NCBI RefSeq assembly: GCF_002929555.1 | Contig: NZ_PJJP01000039.1 | Location: forward strand, 718,935-782,934 | From: Cryobacterium sp. N22 | Lineage (GTDB): Bacteria; Actinomycetota; Actinomycetes; Actinomycetales; Microbacteriaceae | Direction: 5' to 3' | DNA length: 64,000 nt | Part shown: positions 16,051 to 24,092 of the stretch, piece after piece | Position numbering within the stretch: the first letter of the stretch is position 1 | Layout: each line of letters starts with the position of its first letter | The notes under the pieces: model-generated | What the model saw: the letters and a program-made list of their open reading frames with translations, nothing else | What the model was told of the DNA's origin: nothing | Databases searched by the model: none | Translations under genes and position numbers: made by a program

Positions 16051-18549
16051 TTAGAGCCGGTTGATCCCGGTCACCGTCAACGCCGGCACGCCCAGCTCGT
16101 CGGACTCGGCGAGGTCGATCGTGGCACTGATTCCCCAGTCGTGATCGCCCGCCGGGTCGTCGAAGATCTGCCGCGCGGTCCAGACCGTGGCACCCTCGTC
16201 GAGGATCAGGAGGCCGGCGCCGCGGGCGTTCGCCCCGGCCAGCAGCTCGTCGTGGTCGGCGTAGTAGCCGTCCATGGCGTCGGCCCAGGCATCCGCCCCG
16301 AACCCGCTGTCGCGGTCGAGCTCGCCCAGCGCGTCGTAGTTCTCCAGCGCGGCCAGCTGCACCCGGCGGAACAGTTCGTTGCGCACAAGAATCCGGAACG
16401 CGCGGGTGTTGGTGGTGAGCCGGTGCGGCGCGGGCGGCACCACGGCGTGCGCGATGCTCTCGTGCGCGGCCAGGTCGGGGTGGATGAGCTCCTCCCACTC
16501 ATCGAGCAGGCTGGAGTCCACCTGCCGCACGAGTTCACCGAGCCACTCGATCAGGTCGAGCAGGTCTTCGGTCTTGGCCTCGTCGGGGATGGTCTGCCGG
16601 GCGGCCCGGTAGGCATCCGAGAGGTAACGCAGCACCACGCCCTCGCTGCGGGCGAGCTTGTAGTAGGCCACGAACTCGCCGAACGACATCGCCCGTTCGT
16701 ACATGTCGCGCACCACGGTCTTGGGCCGCAGCGGGAAGTCGGCGATCCAGGGCTGGGACTGCTTGTAGGTCTCGAACGCGTAGCTGAGCAGCTCGTCGAG
16801 CGGCTTCGGCCAGGTGATCTCCTCGAGCAGCTCCATCCGCTGGTCGTACTCGATGCCCTCCTGCTTCATGGCGTTCACGGCCTCGCCGCGGGCGGCGAAC
16901 TGCTGGCCCATCAGCACCGGCCGCGGGTCGTCGAGGGTGGACTCGAGCACCGAGATCATGTCGAGCGCATAAGTGGGCGCCTCGATGTCCAGCAGGTCGA
17001 ACGCGGCCAGTGCGAACGGCGACAGCGGCTGGTTGAGGGCGAAGTTGGCCTGCAAATCGACGGTCAGGCGGATGCTGCCATCCGCACCCTGCTCCACGAT
17101 CCCGGCCGCGCGCAGGGTCTTGTAGATGCCCAGAGCCCGGCGGGCGTGGGCGAGCTGGCGTTTCCACGGTTCGTGGTTGTCGAACACCAGCGAGTACACG
17201 TTGGCGAACGCGTCGCCGCCGCGGGCGATCACGTTGATGAGCATGGCGCTGGTCATCTGCATGCTCGAGGTGAGGGTCTCCGGCTCGGCGTCGACGAGGC
17301 GCCGGAACGACGGCTCGCCCCAGGAGACGAAGCCCTCCGGCGCCCGCTTGCGCACGATCTTGCGCCGCTTCTTCGGGTCGTCGCCGGCCTTCTCGATGGC
17401 CTTGAGGTTCTCGGTCTCGTGGTCGGGCGCCTGGATCATCACGGTGCCGGCGGTGTCGAAGCCGGCCCGGCCGGCCCGGCCGGCGATCTGGTGGAACTCG
17501 CGGGCGTTCAGCTGGCGCATCTTGACACCGTCGTACTTGGTCAGCGCGGTGAAGAGCACGCTGCGGATGGGCACGTTGATGCCGACGCCGAGGGTGTCGG
17601 TGCCGCAGATGACCCGCAGCAGGCCGCGCTGGGCGAGCTGCTCCACCAGCCGGCGGTACTTGGGCAGCATGCCGGCGTGGTGCACGCCGATGCCCATGCG
17701 GATGAGTCTGGAGAGGGTCTTGCCGAAGCTGGTGGTGAACCGGAATTCGCCGATGAGCTCGGCGATGGCCTCCTTCTGCTCCTTCGTGACCACCTTCACG
17801 CTGGAGAGCGCCTGGGCGCGTTCGAGGGCGGCGGCCTGGGCGAAGTGCACGATGTAGACGGGCGCCTGGCCGGTCTTGAGAAGGTCCTCCACGGTCTCGT
17901 GCACCGGGGTGGTCTCGTAGAAGTAGTGCAGCGGCACCGGCCGCTCCACACCGGTGACCACGGCGGTGTCGCGGTTGGTGCGGCGGGACAGGTCCGCGGC
18001 GATGTCGGTGACGTCGCCGAGGGTGGCCGACATCAGGATGAACTGCACCCGCGGCAACAAGAGCAGCGGCACCTGCCAGGCCCAGCCGCGGTCGGGGTCG
18101 GAATAGAAGTGGAACTCGTCCATCACGACCTGGTCGACCGGGGTGTCCTCACCGTTGCGGAGGGCCAGGTTGGCGAGGATCTCCGCGGTGCAGCAGATGA
18201 TCGGGGCGTCGGAGTTGACCGACGAGTCGCCTGTCATCATGCCCACGTTCTCGGCGCCGAAGATCTCGACCAGGGCGAAGAACTTCTCGCTCACCAGCGC
18301 CTTGATCGGGGCGGTGTAGAAGCTGCGCTTACCGGCCGAGAGAGCGGCGAAGTGCGCACCGATGGCCACCAGGGACTTGCCGGTGCCGGTGGGAGTGGAC
18401 AGGACCAGGTTCGCGCCCGACACGATCTCGATGACCGCTTCCTCCTGCGCCGGGTAGAGGCGCAGGCCCGCATCTGCTGCCCACTGTTCGAAGGCCTCGA
18501 AGAGCTGGTCGGGATCGGTGACGTGCGGGAGGGCGGTGAGGGTTGCCAT
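16051..18549 (-). CDS. Ski2-like DEAD/DEAH-box helicase with DUF3516-type C-terminus
   Basis: Superfamily 2 helicase of 832 residues, probably RNA-directed. Walker A PTGTGKS is at 53-59 and motif II is DEFH at 144-147 instead of DEAD or DEVH. Motif III SAT is at 174-176. Later come GTDTLGVGINVPIRSVLFTALTKYDG (split here: GTDTLGVGINVP, then LTKYDG) and motif VI QIAGRAGRAG. The roughly 400-residue C-terminal half resembles the DUF3516 region of actinobacterial Ski2-like helicases. The ATG at 18549 is preceded by a GGGGG/GGAGG-rich leader; the frame extends 29 codons further without support. Divergent from the membrane molybdoenzyme gene. Confidence 0.9.
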   Translation of the reverse strand: MATLTALPHVTDPDQLFEAFEQWAADAGLRLYPAQEEAVIEIVSGANLVLSTPTGTGKSLVAIGAHFAALSAGKRSFYTAPIKALVSEKFFALVEIFGAENVGMMTGDSSVNSDAPIICCTAEILANLALRNGEDTPVDQVVMDEFHFYSDPDRGWAWQVPLLLLPRVQFILMSATLGDVTDIAADLSRRTNRDTAVVTGVERPVPLHYFYETTPVHETVEDLLKTGQAPVYIVHFAQAAALERAQALSSVKVVTKEQKEAIAELIGEFRFTTSFGKTLSRLIRMGIGVHHAGMLPKYRRLVEQLAQRGLLRVICGTDTLGVGINVPIRSVLFTALTKYDGVKMRQLNAREFHQIAGRAGRAGFDTAGTVMIQAPDHETENLKAIEKAGDDPKKRRKIVRKRAPEGFVSWGEPSFRRLVDAEPETLTSSMQMTSAMLINVIARGGDAFANVYSLVFDNHEPWKRQLAHARRALGIYKTLRAAGIVEQGADGSIRLTVDLQANFALNQPLSPFALAAFDLLDIEAPTYALDMISVLESTLDDPRPVLMGQQFAARGEAVNAMKQEGIEYDQRMELLEEITWPKPLDELLSYAFETYKQSQPWIADFPLRPKTVVRDMYERAMSFGEFVAYYKLARSEGVVLRYLSDAYRAARQTIPDEAKTEDLLDLIEWLGELVRQVDSSLLDEWEELIHPDLAAHESIAHAVVPPAPHRLTTNTRAFRILVRNELFRRVQLAALENYDALGELDRDSGFGADAWADAMDGYYADHDELLAGANARGAGLLILDEGATVWTARQIFDDPAGDHDWGISATIDLAESDELGVPALTVTGINRL

Positions 18550-18594
18550 GATCCCCCAATCCTCCCCTATCCACCTCCTGGCCGCGGAACCCGC

Positions 18595-18616
18595 GGATTC
18601 GTAAGGGATTCGTAAG
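18595..18616. repeat. Tandem 11-base direct repeat in a divergent promoter region
   Basis: GGATTCGTAAG occurs twice head to tail (18595-18605 and 18606-18616), about one DNA helical turn apart. It lies between the helicase and membrane molybdoenzyme genes. It could be a tandem operator; no regulator is adjacent. Confidence 0.6.
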
Positions 18617-18648
18617 GGCAGGCGGGCCCGTCTCACAGGCGGAAAATC

Positions 18649-18660
18649 TAAGCTGATCCC
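18649..18660 (+). promoter_or_regulatory. Predicted leaderless -10 box of the membrane molybdoenzyme gene
   Basis: TAAGCT at 18649-18654, six-base spacer, ATG at 18661. Confidence 0.6.
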
Positions 18661-20229
18661 ATGTCCAGCCCCGCCTCGCCGACACCGGCTCCCGTGCTGC
18701 CCGCCCTGGCCGGCCTGGCCGCGGTTCTGGCCGGATTCGGCCTCGCCGAGCTTGTCGCCGGCCTCATCGCGCCCGGTGCCAGCCCGGTGCTGGTGGTCGG
18801 TGCGCTCCTGATCGATCTGGCGCCGGCCTGGGTCAAGGAGCTGGTGATCTCGCTGTTCGGCACCGGCGACAAGGTTGCGCTGATCGTCTTCATCGCCCTG
18901 GTCGCGGCGATCCTGGCTGCGCTGGCCGGCATCCTCGAATACCGGCGTCCCCCGTTCGGCCGCTTCGTGATCGTGGCCACCGGCCTGGTCGCGCTGGCCG
19001 CCGCGCTCACCCGCGCTGGGGCATCCCCGTTCGACGCCGTACCGCCGGTGCTGGCGATGGTGGTCGCCGCGCTGGTACTTACCATGCTGATCAACAGGCT
19101 GCGGGCGAGCGGGGCCGCCACGGCGGTATCCGTAACTCCGGCAGCAGGGTCACGGGCCGCGCTGGACCGCCGCCGGTTTCTCGCCTACACCGGGATCAGC
19201 GCCGGGGTCGGCGTGCTCGCGGCCATCGGCGGCCAACTGCTCACGGCCGGGAGCCGGGCAGCGGATGCGGCACGGGCTCTGTTCACCCTGCCCGCACCCC
19301 ACACGCCGGGTACCCCGATTCCCGCCGGGGCGTCGTTCGACATCGACGGCCTCACGCCGCTCATCACCCCCAACGCCGAGTTCTATCGCATCGACACCGC
19401 GCTCTCGGTACCGCGCATCGACCCGTCGACCTGGACCCTGAAGATCACCGGACTGGTCGAGAACGAGGTGGAGATCGACTTCGCCGAGCTGCTGGCCCTG
19501 CCGCTGGAGGAGAGCACCACCACCCTGGCCTGCGTGTCGAACTACGTGGGCGGCGACCTGATCGGCAACGCCGTCTGGCTGGGCTACCCGATCCGCGAAC
19601 TGCTCGCCCGGGCCACACCGCTCGCCGACGCCGACATGGTGCTCTCCCGCAGCCAGGACGGCTGGACCGCCAGCACCCCGCTCGAGGCCCTCACCGATGA
19701 GCGCAACTCGATCCTCGCCGTGGGAATGAACGGCGAGCCGCTGCCGCTGGAACACGGCTACCCGGTGCGGATGGTGGTGCCGGGCCTGTACGGCTACGTG
19801 TCGGCCACGAAGTGGGTCACCGAGCTGGTGGTCACCAGGTTCGACCAGGAGAGCGCGTACTGGTCCACCCGCGGCTGGTCGGAGAAGGGACCGGTGAAGC
19901 TGTCGAGCCGTGTGGACGTACCCCGCGAGAACGCCACCGTTGACGCCGGAACCGTGACGGTGGCCGGCGTCGCATGGAGCCAGCACGTGGGTGTCTCGGC
20001 CGTCGACGTGCAGGTGGACGACGGCGAATGGAACGCCGCCACCCTCGCCGACGCGATCTCGGTCGACACCTGGCGGCAGTGGCGCTGGGACTGGCCGGCC
20101 ACCGGCGGCTCACACACCATCCGGGTTCGGGCCACGGATGCCGACGGGCTGGTGCAGACCAGCAAGCTCGCCGATGTCGCGCCCGACGGCGCCACCGGCC
20201 TGCACGAGATCAGCGTGTCGGTGTCCTGA
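18661..20229 (+). CDS. Membrane-anchored molybdopterin (sulfite oxidase-fold) oxidoreductase
   Basis: A 522-residue polytopic protein with about four N-terminal membrane helices (roughly 14-37, 42-56, 72-92, 103-119, 126-145). A Tat-like motif RRRFLAY follows at 170-176, directly before a last hydrophobic helix (178-195). The oxidoreductase molybdopterin-binding domain follows (about 225-400), with C291 in LACVSNYVGG as the expected molybdenum ligand. The C-terminal Ig-like dimerisation domain (about 410-522) ends with GLHEISVSV. Established work on Streptomyces describes similar proteins (SCO3746 type) inserted by Sec and then Tat. The catalytic domain should face outside. The substrate is unknown. 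Confidence 0.9.
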   Translation: MSSPASPTPAPVLPALAGLAAVLAGFGLAELVAGLIAPGASPVLVVGALLIDLAPAWVKELVISLFGTGDKVALIVFIALVAAILAALAGILEYRRPPFGRFVIVATGLVALAAALTRAGASPFDAVPPVLAMVVAALVLTMLINRLRASGAATAVSVTPAAGSRAALDRRRFLAYTGISAGVGVLAAIGGQLLTAGSRAADAARALFTLPAPHTPGTPIPAGASFDIDGLTPLITPNAEFYRIDTALSVPRIDPSTWTLKITGLVENEVEIDFAELLALPLEESTTTLACVSNYVGGDLIGNAVWLGYPIRELLARATPLADADMVLSRSQDGWTASTPLEALTDERNSILAVGMNGEPLPLEHGYPVRMVVPGLYGYVSATKWVTELVVTRFDQESAYWSTRGWSEKGPVKLSSRVDVPRENATVDAGTVTVAGVAWSQHVGVSAVDVQVDDGEWNAATLADAISVDTWRQWRWDWPATGGSHTIRVRATDADGLVQTSKLADVAPDGATGLHEISVSVS

Positions 20230-20231
20230 TC

Positions 20232-20609
20232 GTGGCCGAACCTGCGCAGGTGCTGAGCCCGGCCGAGATTGCCCACTTCGACGTTCTGCTGCGCACCCAG
20301 CGCCGCGAGCTCGAGCTCGAACTGGCGAGGCAGGGCGCCAGTCTCACTGCCGTGCGCGCGGCGCGAAGCGGCGGTGACGCCGACGACGAGCATGACCCGG
20401 AGGGGCCCACCCTCTCCGACGAGTGGTCGTTGCGGGCCGGGGTACACGGCGAGCTCGCTGCGGCCCTGGCCGCCATCGACGCCGCGCTCGCCCGCATCCG
20501 TGACGGCGGCTACGGCCGGTGCCTGCGGCGAGGCGAACCGATCGGGCGCGACCGGTTGGCGGCCCGGCCGGCCGCGGAGCTCTGCATCGACTGCGCCCGC
20601 GACCTGTAG
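20232..20609 (+). CDS. DksA/TraR-type zinc finger-like protein with three cysteines
   Basis: A 125-residue protein with an N-terminal helical segment (about 9-95) and a C-terminal DksA/TraR-type finger (GGYGRCLRRGEPI to CIDCARDL). Cysteines are C97, C118 and C121; the second position of the canonical four is R100, so classic Cys4 zinc binding is incomplete. DksA-type proteins bind RNA polymerase through the secondary channel, but many short actinobacterial members are uncharacterised. It starts with GTG two bases after the molybdoenzyme stop, so translational coupling with that gene is likely. Confidence 0.82.
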   Translation: MAEPAQVLSPAEIAHFDVLLRTQRRELELELARQGASLTAVRAARSGGDADDEHDPEGPTLSDEWSLRAGVHGELAAALAAIDAALARIRDGGYGRCLRRGEPIGRDRLAARPAAELCIDCARDL

Positions 20610-20638
20610 GCCGGTCAACCGGGGCTCCCGCCCTCCCT

Positions 20639-20650
20639 TAGGCTCGACCC
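20639..20650 (+). promoter_or_regulatory. Predicted leaderless -10 box of the DUF4232 protein gene
   Basis: TAGGCT at 20639-20644, six-base spacer, ATG at 20651. Confidence 0.6.
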
Positions 20651-21805
20651 ATGTCATCGTGGGGGCGCGTTCGACTCGGCTGGGGGCCGAGCCTGGTTGT
20701 TGCTCTGCTGTGGCTGGGCAGCTCCGGCGCCTTCGCCTATCTGGCCGGGCAGGAGCGCATTCCGCGCCAGGTCCTGGCCCACGTGCTGCCGGAGTCCATG
20801 CCGTCCAGCCTGGTGTACCTCACTTTTCCCTGGATCGTCGTGGTTCCGCTGCTCTCGACGGTGGCCGTCTTCCTCGTGCACCTGCTGCTGGCCGGCCTGG
20901 TCGACAGGGATGCGTCCGGCCCTCGTCCAACGCGTTTTCTCGCGCTCTGGTTCGTTGCCGTCGTCACCGGGGTGCTTGCCACCGCACCGTTTGCGCTCAG
21001 CGCGATCATCACCGCGTTTCCGCCCAGCCGGGCCGCGTTCATCCTCGATCCCGCCGGCAGCCTGATCCTGCAGAGCGGCTACTGGGGCCTCCTCCTCGGG
21101 TGGATCCCGGCCCTGCTCGGTGTCCGCCGGGCGGCACCTGAATCGGTCGCCGTCGCATCCCGCCGCCGGCTGCCGGTGCTCGCCGGCGTTGTCGTGCTGG
21201 CCCTCGGCCTGTCCACCCTCACCCTGGGCGCCGGCGCCCGCGCGGCGCGGGTGGCGTCGGCCGAGGCTTCCGCCGTCGCCGAGGGCGAGACCCTCGGTGC
21301 CGTTCCCGATCCCGACGTGGAGTCCACACCGCCGCCGACGATCGCTCCGGACGCCGACCCCGATGACATCGACCCCACCTGGTGCACTCCCGAGCAGGCC
21401 ACTCCGCTGCTCGGTGAGACCGATGCCGCCACCGGGCACCGGGTGCTCACCATCGAGGTGATGAACTTCTCCGACACCCCCTGTGTGCTCGACGGGTACC
21501 CCGACCTCGCGTTCGCCGACGCGGACGGGTCCGCCATCGACGTGACGGTCACCCACGGCGGATCGTTCATGGCCGAGGACCCGGGTGCGATGCCGATCAC
21601 CGTGCCGGCCCAGGGCTACGGCGTGACCCGCATCGGCTGGAACGCGATGGCCACCGACGGCGAACTGGCCACGTACACGCTGTACTCCGCACTGTATCCG
21701 GGGCTGGAGCGTGGCTCCTGGCCGATCACCCTGGACATCGTGGCCGGCGGCGAGGTCTTCGTCACGGCCTGGGCGGTCAGCGACGTGTACCAGAACAGCC
21801 CGTAG
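20651..21805 (+). CDS. Membrane protein with C-terminal DUF4232 domain
   Basis: A 384-residue protein. Four or five hydrophobic helices occupy the first 195 residues (for example WIVVVPLLSTVAVFLVHLLL and LPVLAGVVVLALGLSTLTLG). A Pro/Asp/Glu-rich linker follows (about 215-238). The C-terminal extracytoplasmic DUF4232 domain (about 240-384) has the paired cysteines of TWCTPEQ and TPCVLDGYPDLAF. DUF4232 is common in actinobacterial exported proteins and has no known function. It appears to be transcribed alone. Confidence 0.85.
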   Translation: MSSWGRVRLGWGPSLVVALLWLGSSGAFAYLAGQERIPRQVLAHVLPESMPSSLVYLTFPWIVVVPLLSTVAVFLVHLLLAGLVDRDASGPRPTRFLALWFVAVVTGVLATAPFALSAIITAFPPSRAAFILDPAGSLILQSGYWGLLLGWIPALLGVRRAAPESVAVASRRRLPVLAGVVVLALGLSTLTLGAGARAARVASAEASAVAEGETLGAVPDPDVESTPPPTIAPDADPDDIDPTWCTPEQATPLLGETDAATGHRVLTIEVMNFSDTPCVLDGYPDLAFADADGSAIDVTVTHGGSFMAEDPGAMPITVPAQGYGVTRIGWNAMATDGELATYTLYSALYPGLERGSWPITLDIVAGGEVFVTAWAVSDVYQNSP

Positions 21806-21915
21806 CGAGCTGATCCGCTCGGCCACGCCCGCGCCTCGACACGGCGTCGACGACCCGCTCCCGTTCTGATCGCGGGCCCCTGGCCAGACGATGGCGCACG
21901 CGCTACAACTGAGGC

Positions 21916-22302
21916 ATGAGCGAGCCCGCCGACAACCCGGACGCCACCACCCGATGGATGCAGGGGTACCTCAAGGCCTGGTCCTCGAATGATCCCGATC
22001 ACATCAACGCTCTCTTCACCGAGGAAGCCCAGTACTTCACCGACCCGTTCGGCGAGCCGTGGCGCGGTCGCCCGGCGATTGTCGCCGGGTGGCTGGATCA
22101 TGCCGACGAGCCCGACAGTTTCACCTTCGAGTGGTCGCCGCTGGCGATCACCCCCGAGATGTCCATCATCGAGGGCGTCACGCGCTACGCGGCCGGCCGG
22201 GTCTACAGCAATCTCTGGGTGATCCGCTGGGCTCCCGACGGCCGGGCCCGGGAGTTCATCGAGTGGTGGATGGACCAGGCCCAACCGTCCGATGACGGCT
22301 GA
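21916..22302 (+). CDS. NTF2-like/SnoaL-like small protein
   Basis: A 128-residue cytoplasmic protein with the cone-shaped NTF2-like fold pattern: WMQGYLKAWSSNDPDHINALF, FTEEAQYFTDPFGEPWRGR, and later WVIRWAPDGRAREFIEWWM. Such proteins are diverse: isomerases, hydrolases or pure ligand binders. No catalytic pattern allows a finer call. It stands alone. A TACAAC-like sequence lies just upstream, but its spacing is less convincing than at neighbouring genes. Confidence 0.83.
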   Translation: MSEPADNPDATTRWMQGYLKAWSSNDPDHINALFTEEAQYFTDPFGEPWRGRPAIVAGWLDHADEPDSFTFEWSPLAITPEMSIIEGVTRYAAGRVYSNLWVIRWAPDGRAREFIEWWMDQAQPSDDG

Positions 22303-22397
22303 GAGCCTCGCCTGGCCGGAGCCGTGACACTGGTGAATCCTGCCGGCACACGGTACAACGGGGTGACACAGCAATCCGGCGCAGAAAGGACCCCGCC

Positions 22398-22991
22398 ATG
22401 GGAATCGTCTCTCCAGGCTTTTTCGGCCGCGGCCGCCGCGACGACCCGGCGCTGCCGCCCGGCCAGCACCTCACCGAGGGGTTCCCGGTGCTCTCGGCCG
22501 GCCCCACCCCCCGGATCACCCCGGACGAGTGGGAATTCACCATCACCACCGAAACCGGGCAGGTGCACCGCTGGAGCTGGGCGGAGTTCCTCGCGCTCCC
22601 GCAGGATGACGTGAGCCAGGACATCCACTGCGTCACCAGCTGGTCGAAGCTCGGCACCAGCTGGCGCGGCGTCTCGCTCGACACCCTCTTCGAGTCGGTC
22701 GAGTCCGACTGCGAATTCACCATGGCGCACTCCTACGGCGGCTACACGACCAACGTTCCGCTCGACGACCTGCTCGGCGGCAAGGCCTGGATCGCGCACG
22801 AGTTCGACGGGGAGCCCCTCGAACCGGAGCACGGCGGACCGGCCCGGCTGCTGGTGCCGCACCTGTACTTCTGGAAGAGCGCCAAATGGGTGCGCGGCCT
22901 CGAACTGCTCCGCCAGGACGAACCCGGTTTCTGGGAGAGCAACGGCTATCACATGTACGGCGACCCCTGGCGCGAAGAGCGCTACTGGTGA
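22398..22991 (+). CDS. Small soluble molybdopterin-dependent (sulfite oxidase-like) oxidoreductase
   Basis: A 197-residue stand-alone molybdopterin-binding domain of the sulfite oxidase/YedY superfamily. The expected molybdenum-ligating cysteine is C78 in QDIHCVTSWSKLGTSW. Other family motifs are HEFDGEPLEPEHGGPARLLVP (HEFDGEPLEPEHG region) and YFWKSAKWVRGLEL. No signal peptide or Tat motif is visible, so it is probably cytoplasmic, unlike YedY/MsrP. A GAAAGGA ribosome binding site precedes the ATG. It overlaps the flavin reductase gene by four bases; a DUF6510 gene follows. Substrate is unknown; sulfoxide or similar reduction is an inference. Confidence 0.9.
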   Translation: MGIVSPGFFGRGRRDDPALPPGQHLTEGFPVLSAGPTPRITPDEWEFTITTETGQVHRWSWAEFLALPQDDVSQDIHCVTSWSKLGTSWRGVSLDTLFESVESDCEFTMAHSYGGYTTNVPLDDLLGGKAWIAHEFDGEPLEPEHGGPARLLVPHLYFWKSAKWVRGLELLRQDEPGFWESNGYHMYGDPWREERYW

Positions 22992-23737
22992 GAAGCAGCT
23001 GGAGAGTGGCGGAGGTGATCGGAGTGACCCCGGAGACCCGGACCGCCCGCACCCTGCGGCTGCGGCTGCCCGGCCTGACCGGGCATCGCGCCGGCCAGCA
23101 CGTAGACGTGCGCCTCACCGCCCCGGATGGCTACACCGCCGTGCGCTCCTACTCCGTCGCATCCGCGTCGCCCGGTGACGAACTCGACCTCACGGTGGAG
23201 GAGCTGGCCGATGGTGAGGTGTCGCCCTATCTCGTGCACCAGGTGGCCGTGGGCGACCAGCTCGAGGTGCGCGGGCCCGTCGGCGGCTGGTTCGTCTGGG
23301 ACCCGGCCGATTCCTCGCCCGTGCAGCTCATCGCCGGCGGCTCCGGAGTGGTGCCGCTGATGGCCATGCTCCGCGCCCACGCGGTCGCCGACCCCGCCTC
23401 CCCCGGCGCCGCCGCCCCGTTCCGGCTGCTCTACTCGGTGCGCGGACCCGACGCCGTCTACTACGGCAGCGAACTCGACGCCCTGGCCCGGTCGCCGCTC
23501 GTGGACGTCACCGTTCTGTACACCCGTGCGGCACCGGCCGGCAACGACAGGCCGCCCCGGCGCCTGGATGCGGCGACGCTGATGCAGAGTGTCTGGCCGG
23601 CGGCCGACAATCCCGCCGTGTTCGTCTGCGGGGCCACCGCCTTCGTCGAAACCGTCGCGGACTGGCTCGTGCTGGGCGGCCACTCCCCGGCCCGCATCAA
23701 AACCGAACGCTACGGCGACACCGGGACCAGACCGTGA
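22988..23737 (+). CDS. FAD/NAD(P)-binding ferredoxin-reductase-like oxidoreductase
   Basis: A 249-residue flavoprotein reductase. The FAD-binding barrel includes HRAGQHVDVRL and VRSYSVASAS (the RSYS motif that binds FAD). The NAD(P)-binding half has IAGGSGVVPLMAML and ends with VFVCGATAFVE and IKTERYG. No iron-sulfur domain is fused. The GTG at 22988 overlaps the previous stop (GTGA), and the next gene again starts within this stop. It probably supplies electrons to the neighbouring molybdoenzyme. Confidence 0.88.
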   Translation: MRSSWRVAEVIGVTPETRTARTLRLRLPGLTGHRAGQHVDVRLTAPDGYTAVRSYSVASASPGDELDLTVEELADGEVSPYLVHQVAVGDQLEVRGPVGGWFVWDPADSSPVQLIAGGSGVVPLMAMLRAHAVADPASPGAAAPFRLLYSVRGPDAVYYGSELDALARSPLVDVTVLYTRAAPAGNDRPPRRLDAATLMQSVWPAADNPAVFVCGATAFVETVADWLVLGGHSPARIKTERYGDTGTRP

Positions 23738-24012
23738 CCGGCGACGTGAACGACCTGGACTACCTGGACGGCAACGCCGCCGCCGGCCCGCTCAGCGAGT
23801 TCTTCAGCACGGATGTCGTCAGTGCCCGCTGCCGCTGCGCCTCCTGCGGCCGCACCGACGCCCTGGCCACCGCCCGGCTGTCCCCCAACTCGCACGGCCT
23901 GCTGTTGCGCTGCCCCGGCTGCACCGAGATCCTGATGCGGCTCGTGGACACCGGCGACAGCGTCTTCCTGGACCTGCAGGGCATGAGCTTCGTCGAGCTC
24001 CGACGCGGCTGA
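23734..24012 (+). CDS. DUF6510 family zinc-ribbon-like protein
   Basis: A 92-residue protein with two CxxC pairs, C35/C38 and C60/C63, which form a probable zinc ribbon. The short acidic N-terminus reads DLDYLDGNAAAGPL, typical of the DUF6510 family. It is the third gene of the molybdoenzyme/flavin reductase operon, starting with a GTG that overlaps the reductase stop by four bases. Its function is unknown; co-translation suggests a maturation or electron-transfer accessory role, which is inference only. Confidence 0.85.
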   Translation: MTGDVNDLDYLDGNAAAGPLSEFFSTDVVSARCRCASCGRTDALATARLSPNSHGLLLRCPGCTEILMRLVDTGDSVFLDLQGMSFVELRRG

Positions 24013-24046
24013 CGGGCTTCCCAGCTAAAACCCGCGTACGCCCGCC

Positions 24047-24092
24047 TAGGCTGGGATCGGCGGACCCTCCGCCCCTTCTAGCGGGAGCGTGC
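24047..24092 (+). promoter_or_regulatory. Promoter and leader of the MarP gene
   Basis: TAGGCT at 24047-24052 is the likely -10 box. A short perfect hairpin, GGCGGA (24059-24064) and TCCGCC (24068-24073), lies in the leader. GCGGGAG serves as ribosome binding site five bases before the ATG. Confidence 0.5.

Noticed and set aside
15976..18615. Plus-strand open frame of 879 codons antisense to the helicase
   Set aside because: Mirror frame of a well-conserved helicase; composition is the usual antisense artefact and it has no motif.
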